Positions 31,822 through 40,017 of a stretch of DNA of 41,210 nucleotides are shown one piece after another; positions within the stretch are counted from its first letter, which is position 1, and every line of letters begins with the position of its first letter. The notes under the pieces were generated by a model. That model saw only the letters and a program-made list of their open reading frames with translations. It was not told the origin of the DNA and searched no databases. The stretch comes from CAZAXU01 sp964489245 (GTDB lineage: Bacteria > Bacteroidota > Bacteroidia > Flavobacteriales > Flavobacteriaceae): NCBI GenBank assembly GCA_964489245.1, contig CAZAXU010000020.1, forward strand, positions 1 through 41,210. Direction: 5' to 3'. A program made the translations under genes and the position numbers.

Positions 31822-32952
31822 GAATATTTTCTTATGGTATAAATATTTGGCAATCAAGATATAGAAAATTATAACGGAAATGGCATAGAGCATCGAACCG
31901 AATTCATTGTTGCCCAAGACCTTGACAAATATATTTTTATAGAACCAAGCGTGGATGCTTTGTTTGCTTCCGGGAAAATGCAGCAAATAGAAGCTTTTGG
32001 CGATAAACACAGAGAGTGTGAAAACGGCAATGGCGTTTGCTCCCAAATAGATAAAGATATTTCCCCATTTCTTACGATTAAGCACATCGCTTAAAAAATA
32101 AATCAGCCCGAAGAAAAAGAAAGCCAATCCGCCGGTGTAGAGCACATAGCTGCTTGTCCACAATCGTTTGTTTAGAGGAAAATATTGACTCCACCACCAA
32201 CCGAGCAAGAACAAACCGATTCCGATTCCGACAAATAAGATGGTTTTGCTGTGGGGTGATATTTCTCTTCTGATGAGTATCAGCCCCAGAAAAAATCCGA
32301 GAATTGTTGTGCCAATAGCGGGCAATGTGCTGAATAGTCCTTCGGGGTCATAATCTCCTTGAACATAGCCGTTTTCTTCATAGTGTTTCCACATATGGTT
32401 TTTTCCGATGAGCTGTCGGTCTATTACGGAAGCTAAATTGTGTTGTTTGCTCAATTGCGGTTTTTCTCCGCCAACAGATATTTGTGTCATGGCATACCAA
32501 TAGCCTCCCAGAAGCAGAATAAGCACAGCTATATACCATCTGTAATTTTTTATGCGGACAAACAATATGGCGGCAAAAAAGAAAACGAGTCCGATTCTTT
32601 GCAAAACACCGGGCAATCTCAAATGAGAAAGCGATTTGAAAAACGGAAAGTGATAGGTGAATCCGGCAAGCAATAGACCGATTCCAATGATTTTCAGACT
32701 TCTAAAAACGATTTTTCGATAGACTTTTATATCGACTTTTTTTCTTTTTTTATGATAGGCAAGGACAATAGATGTTCCGACAATGAACAAGAAAAAAGGA
32801 AAAATCCAATCTGTGGGTGTAATGCCGTGCCACTTGGCATGGTCAAGCGGTGGATAGATATGTGCCCAAGTTCCCGGAGTGTTGACTAAAATCATAAAGG
32901 CAATGGTCATTCCTCTAAAAATATCAACGGCAACTACTCGATTGGGTTTCAT
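31810..32952 (-). CDS. NagX-like membrane acyltransferase (DUF5009/HGSNAT-related)
   Basis: This 380-residue protein has about ten hydrophobic segments. It begins RVVAVDIFRGMTIAFMILVN, then HAKWHGITPTDWIFPFFLFI and VGTSIVLAYHKK, the opening of the family related to human heparan-alpha-glucosaminide N-acetyltransferase and bacterial NagX. Members are thought to acetylate sugars, probably glucosamine from glycans or cell wall, across the inner membrane; bacterial function is inferred from genomic context. The histidine in KWHGIT lies where the family's active-site region is expected. It is transcribed alone leftward. The neighbourhood with NamZ, another amino-sugar recycling protein, 5 kb away is suggestive but weak. 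Confidence 0.88.
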   Translation of the reverse strand: MKPNRVVAVDIFRGMTIAFMILVNTPGTWAHIYPPLDHAKWHGITPTDWIFPFFLFIVGTSIVLAYHKKRKKVDIKVYRKIVFRSLKIIGIGLLLAGFTYHFPFFKSLSHLRLPGVLQRIGLVFFFAAILFVRIKNYRWYIAVLILLLGGYWYAMTQISVGGEKPQLSKQHNLASVIDRQLIGKNHMWKHYEENGYVQGDYDPEGLFSTLPAIGTTILGFFLGLILIRREISPHSKTILFVGIGIGLFLLGWWWSQYFPLNKRLWTSSYVLYTGGLAFFFFGLIYFLSDVLNRKKWGNIFIYLGANAIAVFTLSVFIAKSFYLLHFPGSKQSIHAWFYKNIFVKVLGNNEFGSMLYAISVIIFYILIAKYLYHKKIFIKV

Positions 32953-33074
32953 CTTTTTTTTTGGGTATAAATTTATGGAATTATTTCATTTAAAAAGCTG
33001 ATAAGGAGCTTTATGACAAAGAAACAGGTGATTAATATGTTTTTCTGAAAAAATTATAAAAAAAGCTTTTATGT

Positions 33075-33106
33075 TTGACTTATTTTTTCAAAACAGCTTA
33101 TTTTTG
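33075..33106 (+). promoter_or_regulatory. Promoter for tRNA-Thr
   Basis: TTG (33075-33077, within TTTG), 21 bases, then TATTTTTG (33099-33106) match the Bacteroidota promoter pattern. The mature tRNA begins 11 bases downstream, giving a very short 5' leader. Confidence 0.7.
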
Positions 33107-33116
33107 CAACCTAAAA

Positions 33117-33189
33117 GCCACTTTAGCTCAGTTGGCAGAGCAGCTCATTCGTAATGAGCAGGTCGTGGGTTCGAGTCCCATGAGTGGCT
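33117..33189 (+). tRNA. tRNA-Thr (anticodon CGT)
   Basis: The 73-base sequence folds into a full cloverleaf. The acceptor stem is GCCACTT / GAGTGGC with one G-T pair and discriminator T. The D arm is GCTC...GAGC. The anticodon stem GCTCA / TGAGC carries loop TTCGTAA, so the anticodon is CGT, reading ACG. The T arm is GTGGG TTCGAGT CCCAT. CCA is not encoded. A promoter lies just upstream. Confidence 0.96.
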
Positions 33190-33842
33190 CTAATACGATT
33201 TTTGAAAGCAGCCGGTTTTTCTTGCCACGAATACACGAATGATTTTTGCAGGAGTTTATAGAAACCTTTATTGATTACGTAACTTTTTGATGTTTTTTGA
33301 GTTTTTTTCTTTAATACTCTACAACGTCCTGCTAAACGCAGTTCTACTCTACGAACGAAGAATGTAATAAATCTGTATAAGCACATTTATTCCATATACG
33401 TAGCATTTGTTGTTTTTATAATTCCGCAACGAGATTAATGGTTTTTGACAAACAATCCAAAAAATCTTGGTTAAAAATTAGACAAAAGATGTCTCAATGC
33501 AATGGAGCTTCATCACTCGACATGCCGGAAAAGTAAAAAGTTCAAAGTTTATAAAGTTGAGGGGCAAAACGACTCGGAGAAGTTATAAGTTATGAATTGT
33601 TATTTCGATGGAGCAATCCCGCATAAACGGGAGAGCAACGAGAAATCTATTATAAAAAAAGATTCATTTTCCTTGCAATTGTTTGGAATGGCAAATGAAT
33701 TGTAAATGCGAAAAAAAGTGCGATCAAAAATTTCAGAAACATTTCACTTTATGAACTTTGAACTTTGAACTTTTTCCTTTAAACTTTAGCATTTCTCTAA
33801 CAAAATTATTACTTATCTTTATTGCCGATTTTATCAAGCTCG
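33190..33842. other. Long non-coding region after tRNA-Thr with repeat-like elements
   Basis: About 650 bases hold no believable gene. In order: CACGAAT repeated twice with one base between (33226-33240), a word common in Bacteroidota intergenic DNA; near-direct repeats ACTCTAC at about 33316 and 33347; an inverted-repeat-bounded segment 33535-33775 (separate entry); and a one-mismatch promoter box TATCTTTA at 33814-33821 before tilS. No terminator for the tRNA stands out. No copy of the tRNA 3' end was found, so there is no evidence of an integrated element using it. Confidence 0.6.
33535..33775. repeat. Inverted-repeat-bounded intergenic element with REP-like core
   Basis: The left arm at 33535-33558 (AAAAAGTTCAAAGTTTATAA and four more bases) is the reverse complement of 33745-33775 at about 22 of 24 positions once one extra copy of the 7-mer GAACTTT on the right is ignored. 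Inside are the 16-mer shared with 10524-10539, a hairpin TCCCG-CATAAA-CGGGA (33617-33632) within ATTTCGATGGAGC...CGAGAAATCT, a form typical of Bacteroidota intergenic repeats, and a second inverted repeat ATTCATTT / AAATGAAT (33662-33669, 33692-33699). No coding capacity is seen, so it looks like a decayed MITE or a composite of repeats. Confidence 0.55.
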
Positions 33843-35147
33843 ATGCAAAAATTTTTTTTACAAAAAATCCGACAGATTCCTGACTATCAAAAAAAGAAAT
33901 ATCTTTTGGCTGTTTCCGGCGGATTGGATAGTCTTGTGTTGAGTTTTCTTTTCCATCAAGCCAAATTGAATTTTGAAATAGCGCATTGCAATTTCAAACT
34001 ACGCGGAACAGAAAGTGATGAAGACCAAAATTTTGTAGAGCAATTGTCTAGGCAGTTAAATGTTAGGTTGCATATGCGTATTTGCAATGCCTACAAGCAT
34101 CCGAACAACAACATTCAGTTGGCTGCCAGAGCGTTGCGCTATCAATTTTTTGATGAGTTGAGACAAAAATATCATTTTGATTATGTGGTTACGGCGCATC
34201 ATCTCGACGATGCCATCGAAACTTTTTTCATCAATTTGAATCGAGCCACCGGACTCAAAGGGCTTTTAGGAATTACGGAAAACCAAGGCATACTCAGACC
34301 TTTGTTGAATATCAGCCGAAAAGAAATTCTACAATTTGCTGTGGAACATCAACTGAAGTGGAGAGAAGATTCCAGTAATCGTGCAGACAAGTATCAACGA
34401 AATTATCTGAGACACCATATCATTCCGAGTCTTAAAGAAATCAATCCTAATTTTGATCAAAGCATGCAGAAGACCTTTGAATTTCTCAAAGAAACCTATG
34501 CTGTTGTCGATGATTGGTTTCGGCAGAAAAAAGAAGATATCACAACTTGGAAAAATGAAGAACTCCATATTGATTTGAGCATTCTGTCAAAAATCAAACA
34601 ACAACAACTGTTTCTGTATAAATTGCTCTCTCCTTATGGTTTCACAGATTGGAAAGCCATTCTTAAATTGATGAAAGCACAAAGCGGAAAAGCAATTTTC
34701 AGCAACACACACCGACTGGTCAAGCATCAAGACATGCTCATTCTGACGGCACAGGAACAAGAAAAACATGCAAACTGTTCGGTGAGCAAAACACAAACAA
34801 AAATTGATTTGCCCGTTGCAATGCAATTCAACAGGCTTGACAAAGTGAGTGAAAACAAACTGAAAAAAGCAAAGAAAAATGAAATTTACGTAGATTTTGA
34901 TTTGCTCAAATTTCCGCTAAATATCAGAAAATGGCAAGAAGGAGATTTCTTCTATCCTTTTGGAATGAAAGGAAAAAAGAAATTGAGTGATTATTTTAAA
35001 GATGAAAAACTTTCGTTGGCGGATAAAGAAAAAATTTGGTTACTTTGCAGCGGCAATGAAATCGTCTGGATTATTGGAAAAAGAGCCGATAATCGCTTCA
35101 AAATAAATCAACAAACAAAAAAAATTTACAAAATCGAATTACTATGA
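33843..35147 (+). CDS. tilS: tRNA(Ile)-lysidine synthase
   Basis: This 434-residue enzyme attaches lysine to C34 of tRNA-Ile2 so that it reads AUA. The N-type ATP pyrophosphatase P-loop is VSGGLDSL (Ser25-Ser30), followed by IAHCNFKLRGTESDEDQNFV, AHHLDDAIETFFINLNRATG and REDSSNRADKYQRNYLRHHI, all standard for TilS. The C-terminal domain (about 350-434) contains WQEGDFFYPFGMKGKKKLSD, the tRNA acceptor-binding region. The ATG at 33843 is preferred to the TTG at 33822 because it starts at the family's usual N terminus. Its last four bases overlap the dsbD start (ATGA). Confidence 0.96.
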   Translation: MQKFFLQKIRQIPDYQKKKYLLAVSGGLDSLVLSFLFHQAKLNFEIAHCNFKLRGTESDEDQNFVEQLSRQLNVRLHMRICNAYKHPNNNIQLAARALRYQFFDELRQKYHFDYVVTAHHLDDAIETFFINLNRATGLKGLLGITENQGILRPLLNISRKEILQFAVEHQLKWREDSSNRADKYQRNYLRHHIIPSLKEINPNFDQSMQKTFEFLKETYAVVDDWFRQKKEDITTWKNEELHIDLSILSKIKQQQLFLYKLLSPYGFTDWKAILKLMKAQSGKAIFSNTHRLVKHQDMLILTAQEQEKHANCSVSKTQTKIDLPVAMQFNRLDKVSENKLKKAKKNEIYVDFDLLKFPLNIRKWQEGDFFYPFGMKGKKKLSDYFKDEKLSLADKEKIWLLCSGNEIVWIIGKRADNRFKINQQTKKIYKIELL

Positions 35148-37327
35148 AAAAACTCTGGTTATTATCTTTTTTAATTCCTTTTTTGACATTTGCACAAATG
35201 GGCGGACAACAACAACTCGTCAATCCGTTGCAATGGCATACCAATGTTGAAAAAACATCTGACAACACTTATAATCTAATCATTGAAGCGGACATTGAAG
35301 ATGATTGGCATCTGTATTCCCAGTTCAATGATCCAATGGGCTCTCTTCCTATTGAATTTGAATGGAAAGATGCAAAAAACAATTATAAAGTCATTGGAAA
35401 AGCCAAAGAAATTAATACGCATAAGGCATACAACGAAGTGTTCAAAGTGACCGAAACTTTTTTTTCCAAGCATGCCAAACTGATTCAACCCATAAAGCTT
35501 ATCAACAAAAATCATCAAAAAATCGATGTCACACTCTATGGACAGGCATGTAAAGAATCGTGTATCCAAATCAAGAAAAAACTCTCTTTTGACTTGAGTA
35601 AAGCAAAGGATGTTTCCGAAAAAAAAGAAAAGAAAAACGTGCTGATTCCGCCTGCAGAAAAAACGGAAAAATCTAAAAAACCGGAGGAGAATATCTCGAA
35701 AAAAACAAAAACATCAGAAAAGCAAACGGCTGAAAAATCTCAAGAAACACAACCAAAGGAAAAAGCAAAGGACAATGATTTCACCAGCGTTCAATTGCCC
35801 GTAAAACAGGAAAAACAAGCCGGCAAAGAAGTCAAAGTTTCAGAAAAAGAAACACTTGTCGATACAGACAAAAAGAAAAAAAACGCTTGGAGCATTTTTT
35901 GGTGGACTTTTATTGCCGGATTGGTAGTGCTCTTAACACCTTGCGTGTTTCCAATGATTCCGCTAACCATCAGTTTTTTTACCAAACAATCTGAAAAATC
36001 AAGTCAAGGAAAATTCAATGCCATTGTCTATGCACTTTCCATTGTTTTAATCTATGTTGCCTTGAGCATTCCTTTTCATCTGATCAGCGGTATGGATTCC
36101 AGTATTTTCAATAATTTTTCCACCAATACTTATGTAAATTTGATTTTCTTTACCATTTTCATGTTGTTTGCACTCAATCTATTCGGAGTGGAAAAATTAG
36201 ATCCTGTTCGTTTGATTCCAAACTCTTGGGTCAGCAAAACAGATTCGCAATCAAACAAAGGAGGCATTCTTGCCGGATTTTTCATGGCGCTAACTTTGGT
36301 CATCGTTTCATTTTCTTGCACCGGTCCGGCTTTGGGACTAATTCTTGGAAACGTGCTCTCTGCAGATGGCGGTCCCATGTTGCTCAGCATTGGCATGCTG
36401 GGTTTTGGTTTAGGAATAGCCTTGCCATTCGGACTTTTGGCTTTCTTTCCCAGCCTATTGAAAAAATTGCCGCAATCCGGCGCTTGGCTCAATTCCGTTA
36501 AAGTTATTTTTGGTTTTATTGAACTGGCTTTCGCTTTCAAATTTTTGTCTAACGCCGATTTGGTCAACCAATGGCATTTCCTTGAAAGAGAAGTGTTTTT
36601 AGCCATTTGGATTGCCATCACTTTTGCCATGGCAATGTATTTTTTCGGGAAAATCAACTTGCCGCACGATGCACCCCTACAAAATATCGGCGTAACCAGA
36701 TTTCTCTTAGGACTTTCAACTCTGGCGTTTGCCATCTATATGCTTCCCGGACTTTGGGGAGCGCCTTTGAATTTAATCAGCGGATTTCCTCCACCCATGA
36801 AATATGCAGAATCTCCCTACGGAGTCGGGAATACAAAAGTATCGTCAAACAATACGGTTTCTGACATATTGCCGGAAGGAGCTGAATACGGACCGAATAA
36901 TATCGTCACTTTTGAAGATTATGATTTGGCTTTGGCATATGCCAAACAAACCGATAAACCTTTGTTGATAGATTTCACCGGACGTGCCTGTCAAAATTGT
37001 CGATTGATGGAAGAAAAGGTTTGGAGCAAACCTGAAATTTTGGAAATCATGAATAGGGATGTTGTATTGGTTTCTCTTTTTGTGGATGAAAGAACCGAAT
37101 TGCCTAAAGAAAAACAATATATCTCAAAATATACCGGTGATAAAGTCGAGACCGTTGGTGAGCGTTGGAGCGAAATGGAAACTTTTATTTATAAAAACAA
37201 TTCTCAGCCTTACTATGTTATCATAGACCATGATGAAAAACCGATGAATGAACCGGTTGGATATACACCCGATGTGGCAGAATATAAACAATGGCTCAAA
37301 GAAGGGGTGCAGAATTTTAAAAAATAG
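35144..37327 (+). CDS. dsbD: Thiol:disulfide interchange protein DsbD, long form
   Basis: This 727-residue membrane protein carries reducing power from cytoplasmic thioredoxin to the periplasm. A signal peptide (MKKLWLLSFLIPFLTFAQ) leads to the periplasmic alpha domain (about 25-150) with active-site Cys136 and Cys140 in ACKESC. A charged linker rich in Lys and Glu (about 155-250) follows, then the eight-helix CcdA-like domain (about 253-560) with LLTPCVFPMIP and SFSCTGPALG, each with a redox cysteine. The C-terminal thioredoxin-like domain has DFTGRACQNCRLME. All three redox pairs are present. The long linker is unusual compared with E. coli DsbD. It overlaps tilS by four bases and ends with a terminator. 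Confidence 0.94.
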   Translation: MKKLWLLSFLIPFLTFAQMGGQQQLVNPLQWHTNVEKTSDNTYNLIIEADIEDDWHLYSQFNDPMGSLPIEFEWKDAKNNYKVIGKAKEINTHKAYNEVFKVTETFFSKHAKLIQPIKLINKNHQKIDVTLYGQACKESCIQIKKKLSFDLSKAKDVSEKKEKKNVLIPPAEKTEKSKKPEENISKKTKTSEKQTAEKSQETQPKEKAKDNDFTSVQLPVKQEKQAGKEVKVSEKETLVDTDKKKKNAWSIFWWTFIAGLVVLLTPCVFPMIPLTISFFTKQSEKSSQGKFNAIVYALSIVLIYVALSIPFHLISGMDSSIFNNFSTNTYVNLIFFTIFMLFALNLFGVEKLDPVRLIPNSWVSKTDSQSNKGGILAGFFMALTLVIVSFSCTGPALGLILGNVLSADGGPMLLSIGMLGFGLGIALPFGLLAFFPSLLKKLPQSGAWLNSVKVIFGFIELAFAFKFLSNADLVNQWHFLEREVFLAIWIAITFAMAMYFFGKINLPHDAPLQNIGVTRFLLGLSTLAFAIYMLPGLWGAPLNLISGFPPPMKYAESPYGVGNTKVSSNNTVSDILPEGAEYGPNNIVTFEDYDLALAYAKQTDKPLLIDFTGRACQNCRLMEEKVWSKPEILEIMNRDVVLVSLFVDERTELPKEKQYISKYTGDKVETVGERWSEMETFIYKNNSQPYYVIIDHDEKPMNEPVGYTPDVAEYKQWLKEGVQNFKK

Positions 37328-37348
37328 AAATATTTTCACATGAATTTC

Positions 37349-37378
37349 AAAGCAACTTGAAACATTTTGAGTTGCTTT
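37349..37378 (+). terminator. Terminator after dsbD
   Basis: AAAGCAACT (37349-37357) pairs with AGTTGCTTT (37370-37378) in a perfect 9-bp stem, and a run of T follows. The loop is 12 bases. It lies 21 bases after the dsbD stop. Confidence 0.85.
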
Positions 37379-37443
37379 TTTTATATCTGTTTCTTGTCTT
37401 GATATGATTATAAAACTGCAATTTTTTGTAGTGGAAAAATAGC

Positions 37444-37451
37444 TAACTTTG
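37444..37451 (+). promoter_or_regulatory. Candidate promoter -7 box for der
   Basis: TAACTTTG matches TAnnTTTG and lies 14 bases before the der ATG, implying a leader of about 8-10 bases. TTG at 37426-37428 gives a 15-base spacer, slightly short. Confidence 0.6.
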
Positions 37452-37465
37452 CGAAAAAATAAATT

Positions 37466-38776
37466 ATGTCCAATATTGTAGCCATTGTCGGAAGACCTAA
37501 TGTCGGGAAGTCTCAACTTTTCAACCGATTAACACGGCAACGCCAAGCCATTGTCGATGATGAAAGCGGTGTGACCAGAGACAGGCACTACGGAAAATCC
37601 GATTGGAACGGAAAAGAATTCACGTTGATTGATACCGGAGGATATATCAAAGGTTCTGACGATATTTTTGAAGCTGAAATCAGAAAACAAGTGGAATTGG
37701 CAATTGATGAAGCCGATGCCATTTTGTTTATCACCGATGTAGAAGAAGGTGTAACCGGATTGGACAAAGAAGTTGCCAAGCTTTTGAGAAAGACAAAAAA
37801 ACCTGTTTTTCTCACCGTCAATAAGGTGGACAACACCAAAAGACAAGAAGATGCTTATGAATTTTACAACCTCGGACTGGGAGACATTTACCCGATTTCG
37901 GCTATCAATGGTAGTGGAACGGGAGAACTGCTGGATGACCTGGTGAAAAGTCTTCCGGAGGAAAAAGAAGCTGAAGAAGAAGATTCCACAGTGCCTAAAT
38001 TTACCGTTGTGGGAAGACCTAACGCAGGAAAATCCACGCTGATTAATGCTTTGCTGGGAACAGAAAGAAATATCGTAACCGATATTGCCGGAACCACGAG
38101 AGATACGGTTGCCACAAGATATAACAAATTTAACCAAGAATTTGACCTGATTGATACTGCCGGCATCCGCAGAAAAGCAAAAGTCAAAGAAGATATTGAG
38201 TTCTATTCGGTGATGCGTGCCATCAGAGCCATTGAATATTCCGATGTGATTTTTCTGATTGTAGATGCCACCAGAGGCTTCGAAAGCCAAGATCAAAAAA
38301 TATATGATTTGGCCAGAAAAAACAATAAGGGAATTGTTGTTCTGGTGAATAAATGGGATTTGATTGATAAAGAAACCAATACTTCCAAAAAATTTGAAGC
38401 ATACATCAAAAATGAAATTGCAGCTTTCAATGATATTCCTATTCTGTTTATTTCTGCACTGAACAAACAAAGAATTTTCAAAGCTATTGAAATCGGCATG
38501 GAAGTTTATCGGAATCGAACCAAGAAAATCAAGACCAGTGCATTAAACGATGTGATGTTGCCCATTATCAAAAATAATCCGCCGCCTGCTTATAAAGGAA
38601 AGTATATCAAGATTAAGTTCATCACACAATTACCCACACATTCGCCCAAATTTGCATTTTTTGCCAATTTGCCGCAATACATCAAAGACCCTTATAAAAG
38701 ATTTCTTGAAAATAAACTTCGGGAAAATTTTGATTTCACCGGTGTTCCCATAGAAATTTACTTCAGAAAAAAATAA
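37466..38776 (+). CDS. der: Ribosome biogenesis GTPase Der (EngA)
   Basis: This 436-residue protein has the two tandem GTPase domains that define Der, which helps assemble the 50S subunit. The first P-loop is GRPNVGKS (residues 9-16) with DTGGY as switch II; the second is GRPNAGKS near residue 182, with DTAGIRRKAKVKEDIEFYSV. NKVD and NKWD base-specificity motifs are present in turn. The C-terminal KH-like domain is at about 350-436 (KYIKIKFITQLPTHSPKFAF). Between the G domains is an acidic linker (EEKEAEEEDS). A candidate promoter box sits just upstream, after the dsbD terminator. Confidence 0.98.
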   Translation: MSNIVAIVGRPNVGKSQLFNRLTRQRQAIVDDESGVTRDRHYGKSDWNGKEFTLIDTGGYIKGSDDIFEAEIRKQVELAIDEADAILFITDVEEGVTGLDKEVAKLLRKTKKPVFLTVNKVDNTKRQEDAYEFYNLGLGDIYPISAINGSGTGELLDDLVKSLPEEKEAEEEDSTVPKFTVVGRPNAGKSTLINALLGTERNIVTDIAGTTRDTVATRYNKFNQEFDLIDTAGIRRKAKVKEDIEFYSVMRAIRAIEYSDVIFLIVDATRGFESQDQKIYDLARKNNKGIVVLVNKWDLIDKETNTSKKFEAYIKNEIAAFNDIPILFISALNKQRIFKAIEIGMEVYRNRTKKIKTSALNDVMLPIIKNNPPPAYKGKYIKIKFITQLPTHSPKFAFFANLPQYIKDPYKRFLENKLRENFDFTGVPIEIYFRKK

Positions 38777-38778
38777 AT

Positions 38779-39534
38779 ATGAATGTTTGGCTCACGGATA
38801 TTATTCTTTTCTCTATCGGCTTGATTGTGGGTTTTATCAATACGCTGGCGGGCGGAGGTTCCGTTTTGATTTTTGGTTTTTTGGTCTATTTAGGATTGCC
38901 TATTCACAGCGTGATTGGAACCGGCAGGCTATCTTTTCTGGCACAAGGATTTTTTTCAGTTGCCGGTTTCAAAAGCAAAGGAGTTTTTCTCTATCCGTTT
39001 AATCTATATCTGGGAATTTCTGCCATGTTTGGTGCCATTCTGGGCGCTTGGGCAAGTTTGCAAATTCCGGATACATCCATGAAAAAAATTGTGGCAGTGG
39101 TTATGCTGTTCATCGGAGTGCTGATTTTTATTCAATCGGGAATCAAGCAAACCGATTTAGCAGAGAAGATTAAAGGAAAACATCTGTTGGGGAGTTTGAT
39201 TATTTTTTTTATCGTCGGACTCTACGGCGGTTTTGTACAAGTGGGAACAGGATTTATTGTGATTATTGCATTGATGCTCTATAACCGATTGAACATCACA
39301 CAAGCCAACAGCATCAAAGGTTTGGTTATTCTGATTTTTACTGTCCCCGCCCTGCTTTTCTATGCTTATGACAATAAAGTAGACTGGAAACTCGGTTTGA
39401 TTCTCGGACTTGGAACGGCAATAGGCTCTTGGATTACCAGTCGGTGGTCAGTGGGGATTAATGAAAAATATATCAGATATTTCATGGTGTTAATGGTCGT
39501 ATTCATTGCTTTCAAATTGTGGTTTTTTGATTGA
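38779..39534 (+). CDS. TSUP/TauE-SafE family membrane transporter
   Basis: This 251-residue inner membrane protein begins TDIILFSIGLIVGFINTLAG and GGSVLIFGFLVYLGLPIHSV, the first half of the TauE/SafE family repeat, and continues with about seven to eight hydrophobic segments to WGLGTAIGSW-like and final helices (YFMVLMVVFIAFKLWF). Family members export sulfite, sulfoacetate or other small anions, but the substrate cannot be predicted. It starts two bases after the der stop, so the two are probably co-transcribed; there is no functional reason that I can see. A 111-base gap follows before rbfA. Confidence 0.9.
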   Translation: MNVWLTDIILFSIGLIVGFINTLAGGGSVLIFGFLVYLGLPIHSVIGTGRLSFLAQGFFSVAGFKSKGVFLYPFNLYLGISAMFGAILGAWASLQIPDTSMKKIVAVVMLFIGVLIFIQSGIKQTDLAEKIKGKHLLGSLIIFFIVGLYGGFVQVGTGFIVIIALMLYNRLNITQANSIKGLVILIFTVPALLFYAYDNKVDWKLGLILGLGTAIGSWITSRWSVGINEKYIRYFMVLMVVFIAFKLWFFD

Positions 39535-39633
39535 TTTTCAAATGCCGAATCTCTATAGCCTTGTCATACACAAACTTAGTTTGATAAATGTTCTCTTTTT
39601 CACTTTCCTGTTTCCACATAGAAAATATAGTCT

Positions 39634-39641
39634 TATCTTTG
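39634..39641 (+). promoter_or_regulatory. Candidate promoter -7 box abutting the rbfA start
   Basis: TATCTTTG matches TAnnTTTG and ends only four bases before the rbfA ATG (39646). If functional, transcription would begin at or next to the A of ATG. No TTG -33 box is seen at the usual distance. Confidence 0.5.
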
Positions 39642-39645
39642 TGGC

Positions 39646-40005
39646 ATGGAAACCCAAAGACAGAAAAAAATAGCTAAAATCATCCAAAAAGATTTGGTTG
39701 ATATCCTACAAGGCGAAGTCAGAAAACACGATATTCGCAATTTGATTATCACCATTTCAAAAGTAGGCGTTACGCCCGATTTGAGTTTAGCACGTGTTTA
39801 TATTAGTGTTTTCCCCTCGAGCAAATCAGAAGAATTGATTGAAGCACTTCGTGTAAATGCCAAGCAAATCAAACACGAAGTGGCACAAAAAGTACGGAAT
39901 CAGTTGCGAAAAATGCCGGATTTAAGATTTTTTATAGATGATTCTTTAGACTATATTGAAAAAATAGACCGAGCACTCAAAGACGGAGAAAATCCAATTC
40001 AATAA
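39646..40005 (+). CDS. rbfA: Ribosome-binding factor A
   Basis: This 119-residue protein is RbfA, a KH-like cold-shock factor that binds late 30S precursors. It opens METQRQKKIAKIIQKDLVDI, then ITISKVGVTPDLSLARVYIS and RNQLRKMPDLRFFIDDSLDY, the usual family blocks. The ATG at 39646 is fixed by the conserved N terminus and leaves only four bases after a perfect -7 box, so the transcript may be leaderless. rbfA followed by a lolC-like gene is an order I know from other flavobacteria, with 12 bases between them here. Confidence 0.96.
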   Translation: METQRQKKIAKIIQKDLVDILQGEVRKHDIRNLIITISKVGVTPDLSLARVYISVFPSSKSEELIEALRVNAKQIKHEVAQKVRNQLRKMPDLRFFIDDSLDYIEKIDRALKDGENPIQ

Positions 40006-40017
40006 AACCTGAATGTT

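Noticed and set aside
33123..33386. Minus-strand 87-residue frame ending in GTRTHDLLITNELLCQLS
   Set aside because: The end is the antisense translation of tRNA-Thr, a well-known artefact in databases; the rest lies in non-coding DNA with no start signal.
33117..33842. tRNA-Thr as the attachment site of an integrated element
   Set aside because: No copy of the tRNA 3' end, integrase or cargo genes was found downstream; the region holds only repeats.
36130..36735. 201-residue open frame antisense to dsbD
   Set aside because: It is opposite the conserved membrane domain of dsbD and has no recognisable features.
37529..38470. 313-residue open frame antisense to der
   Set aside because: It lies wholly within der, is rich in Phe, Ile, Asn, Ser and Cys as expected of a shadow frame, and has no domain or promoter.
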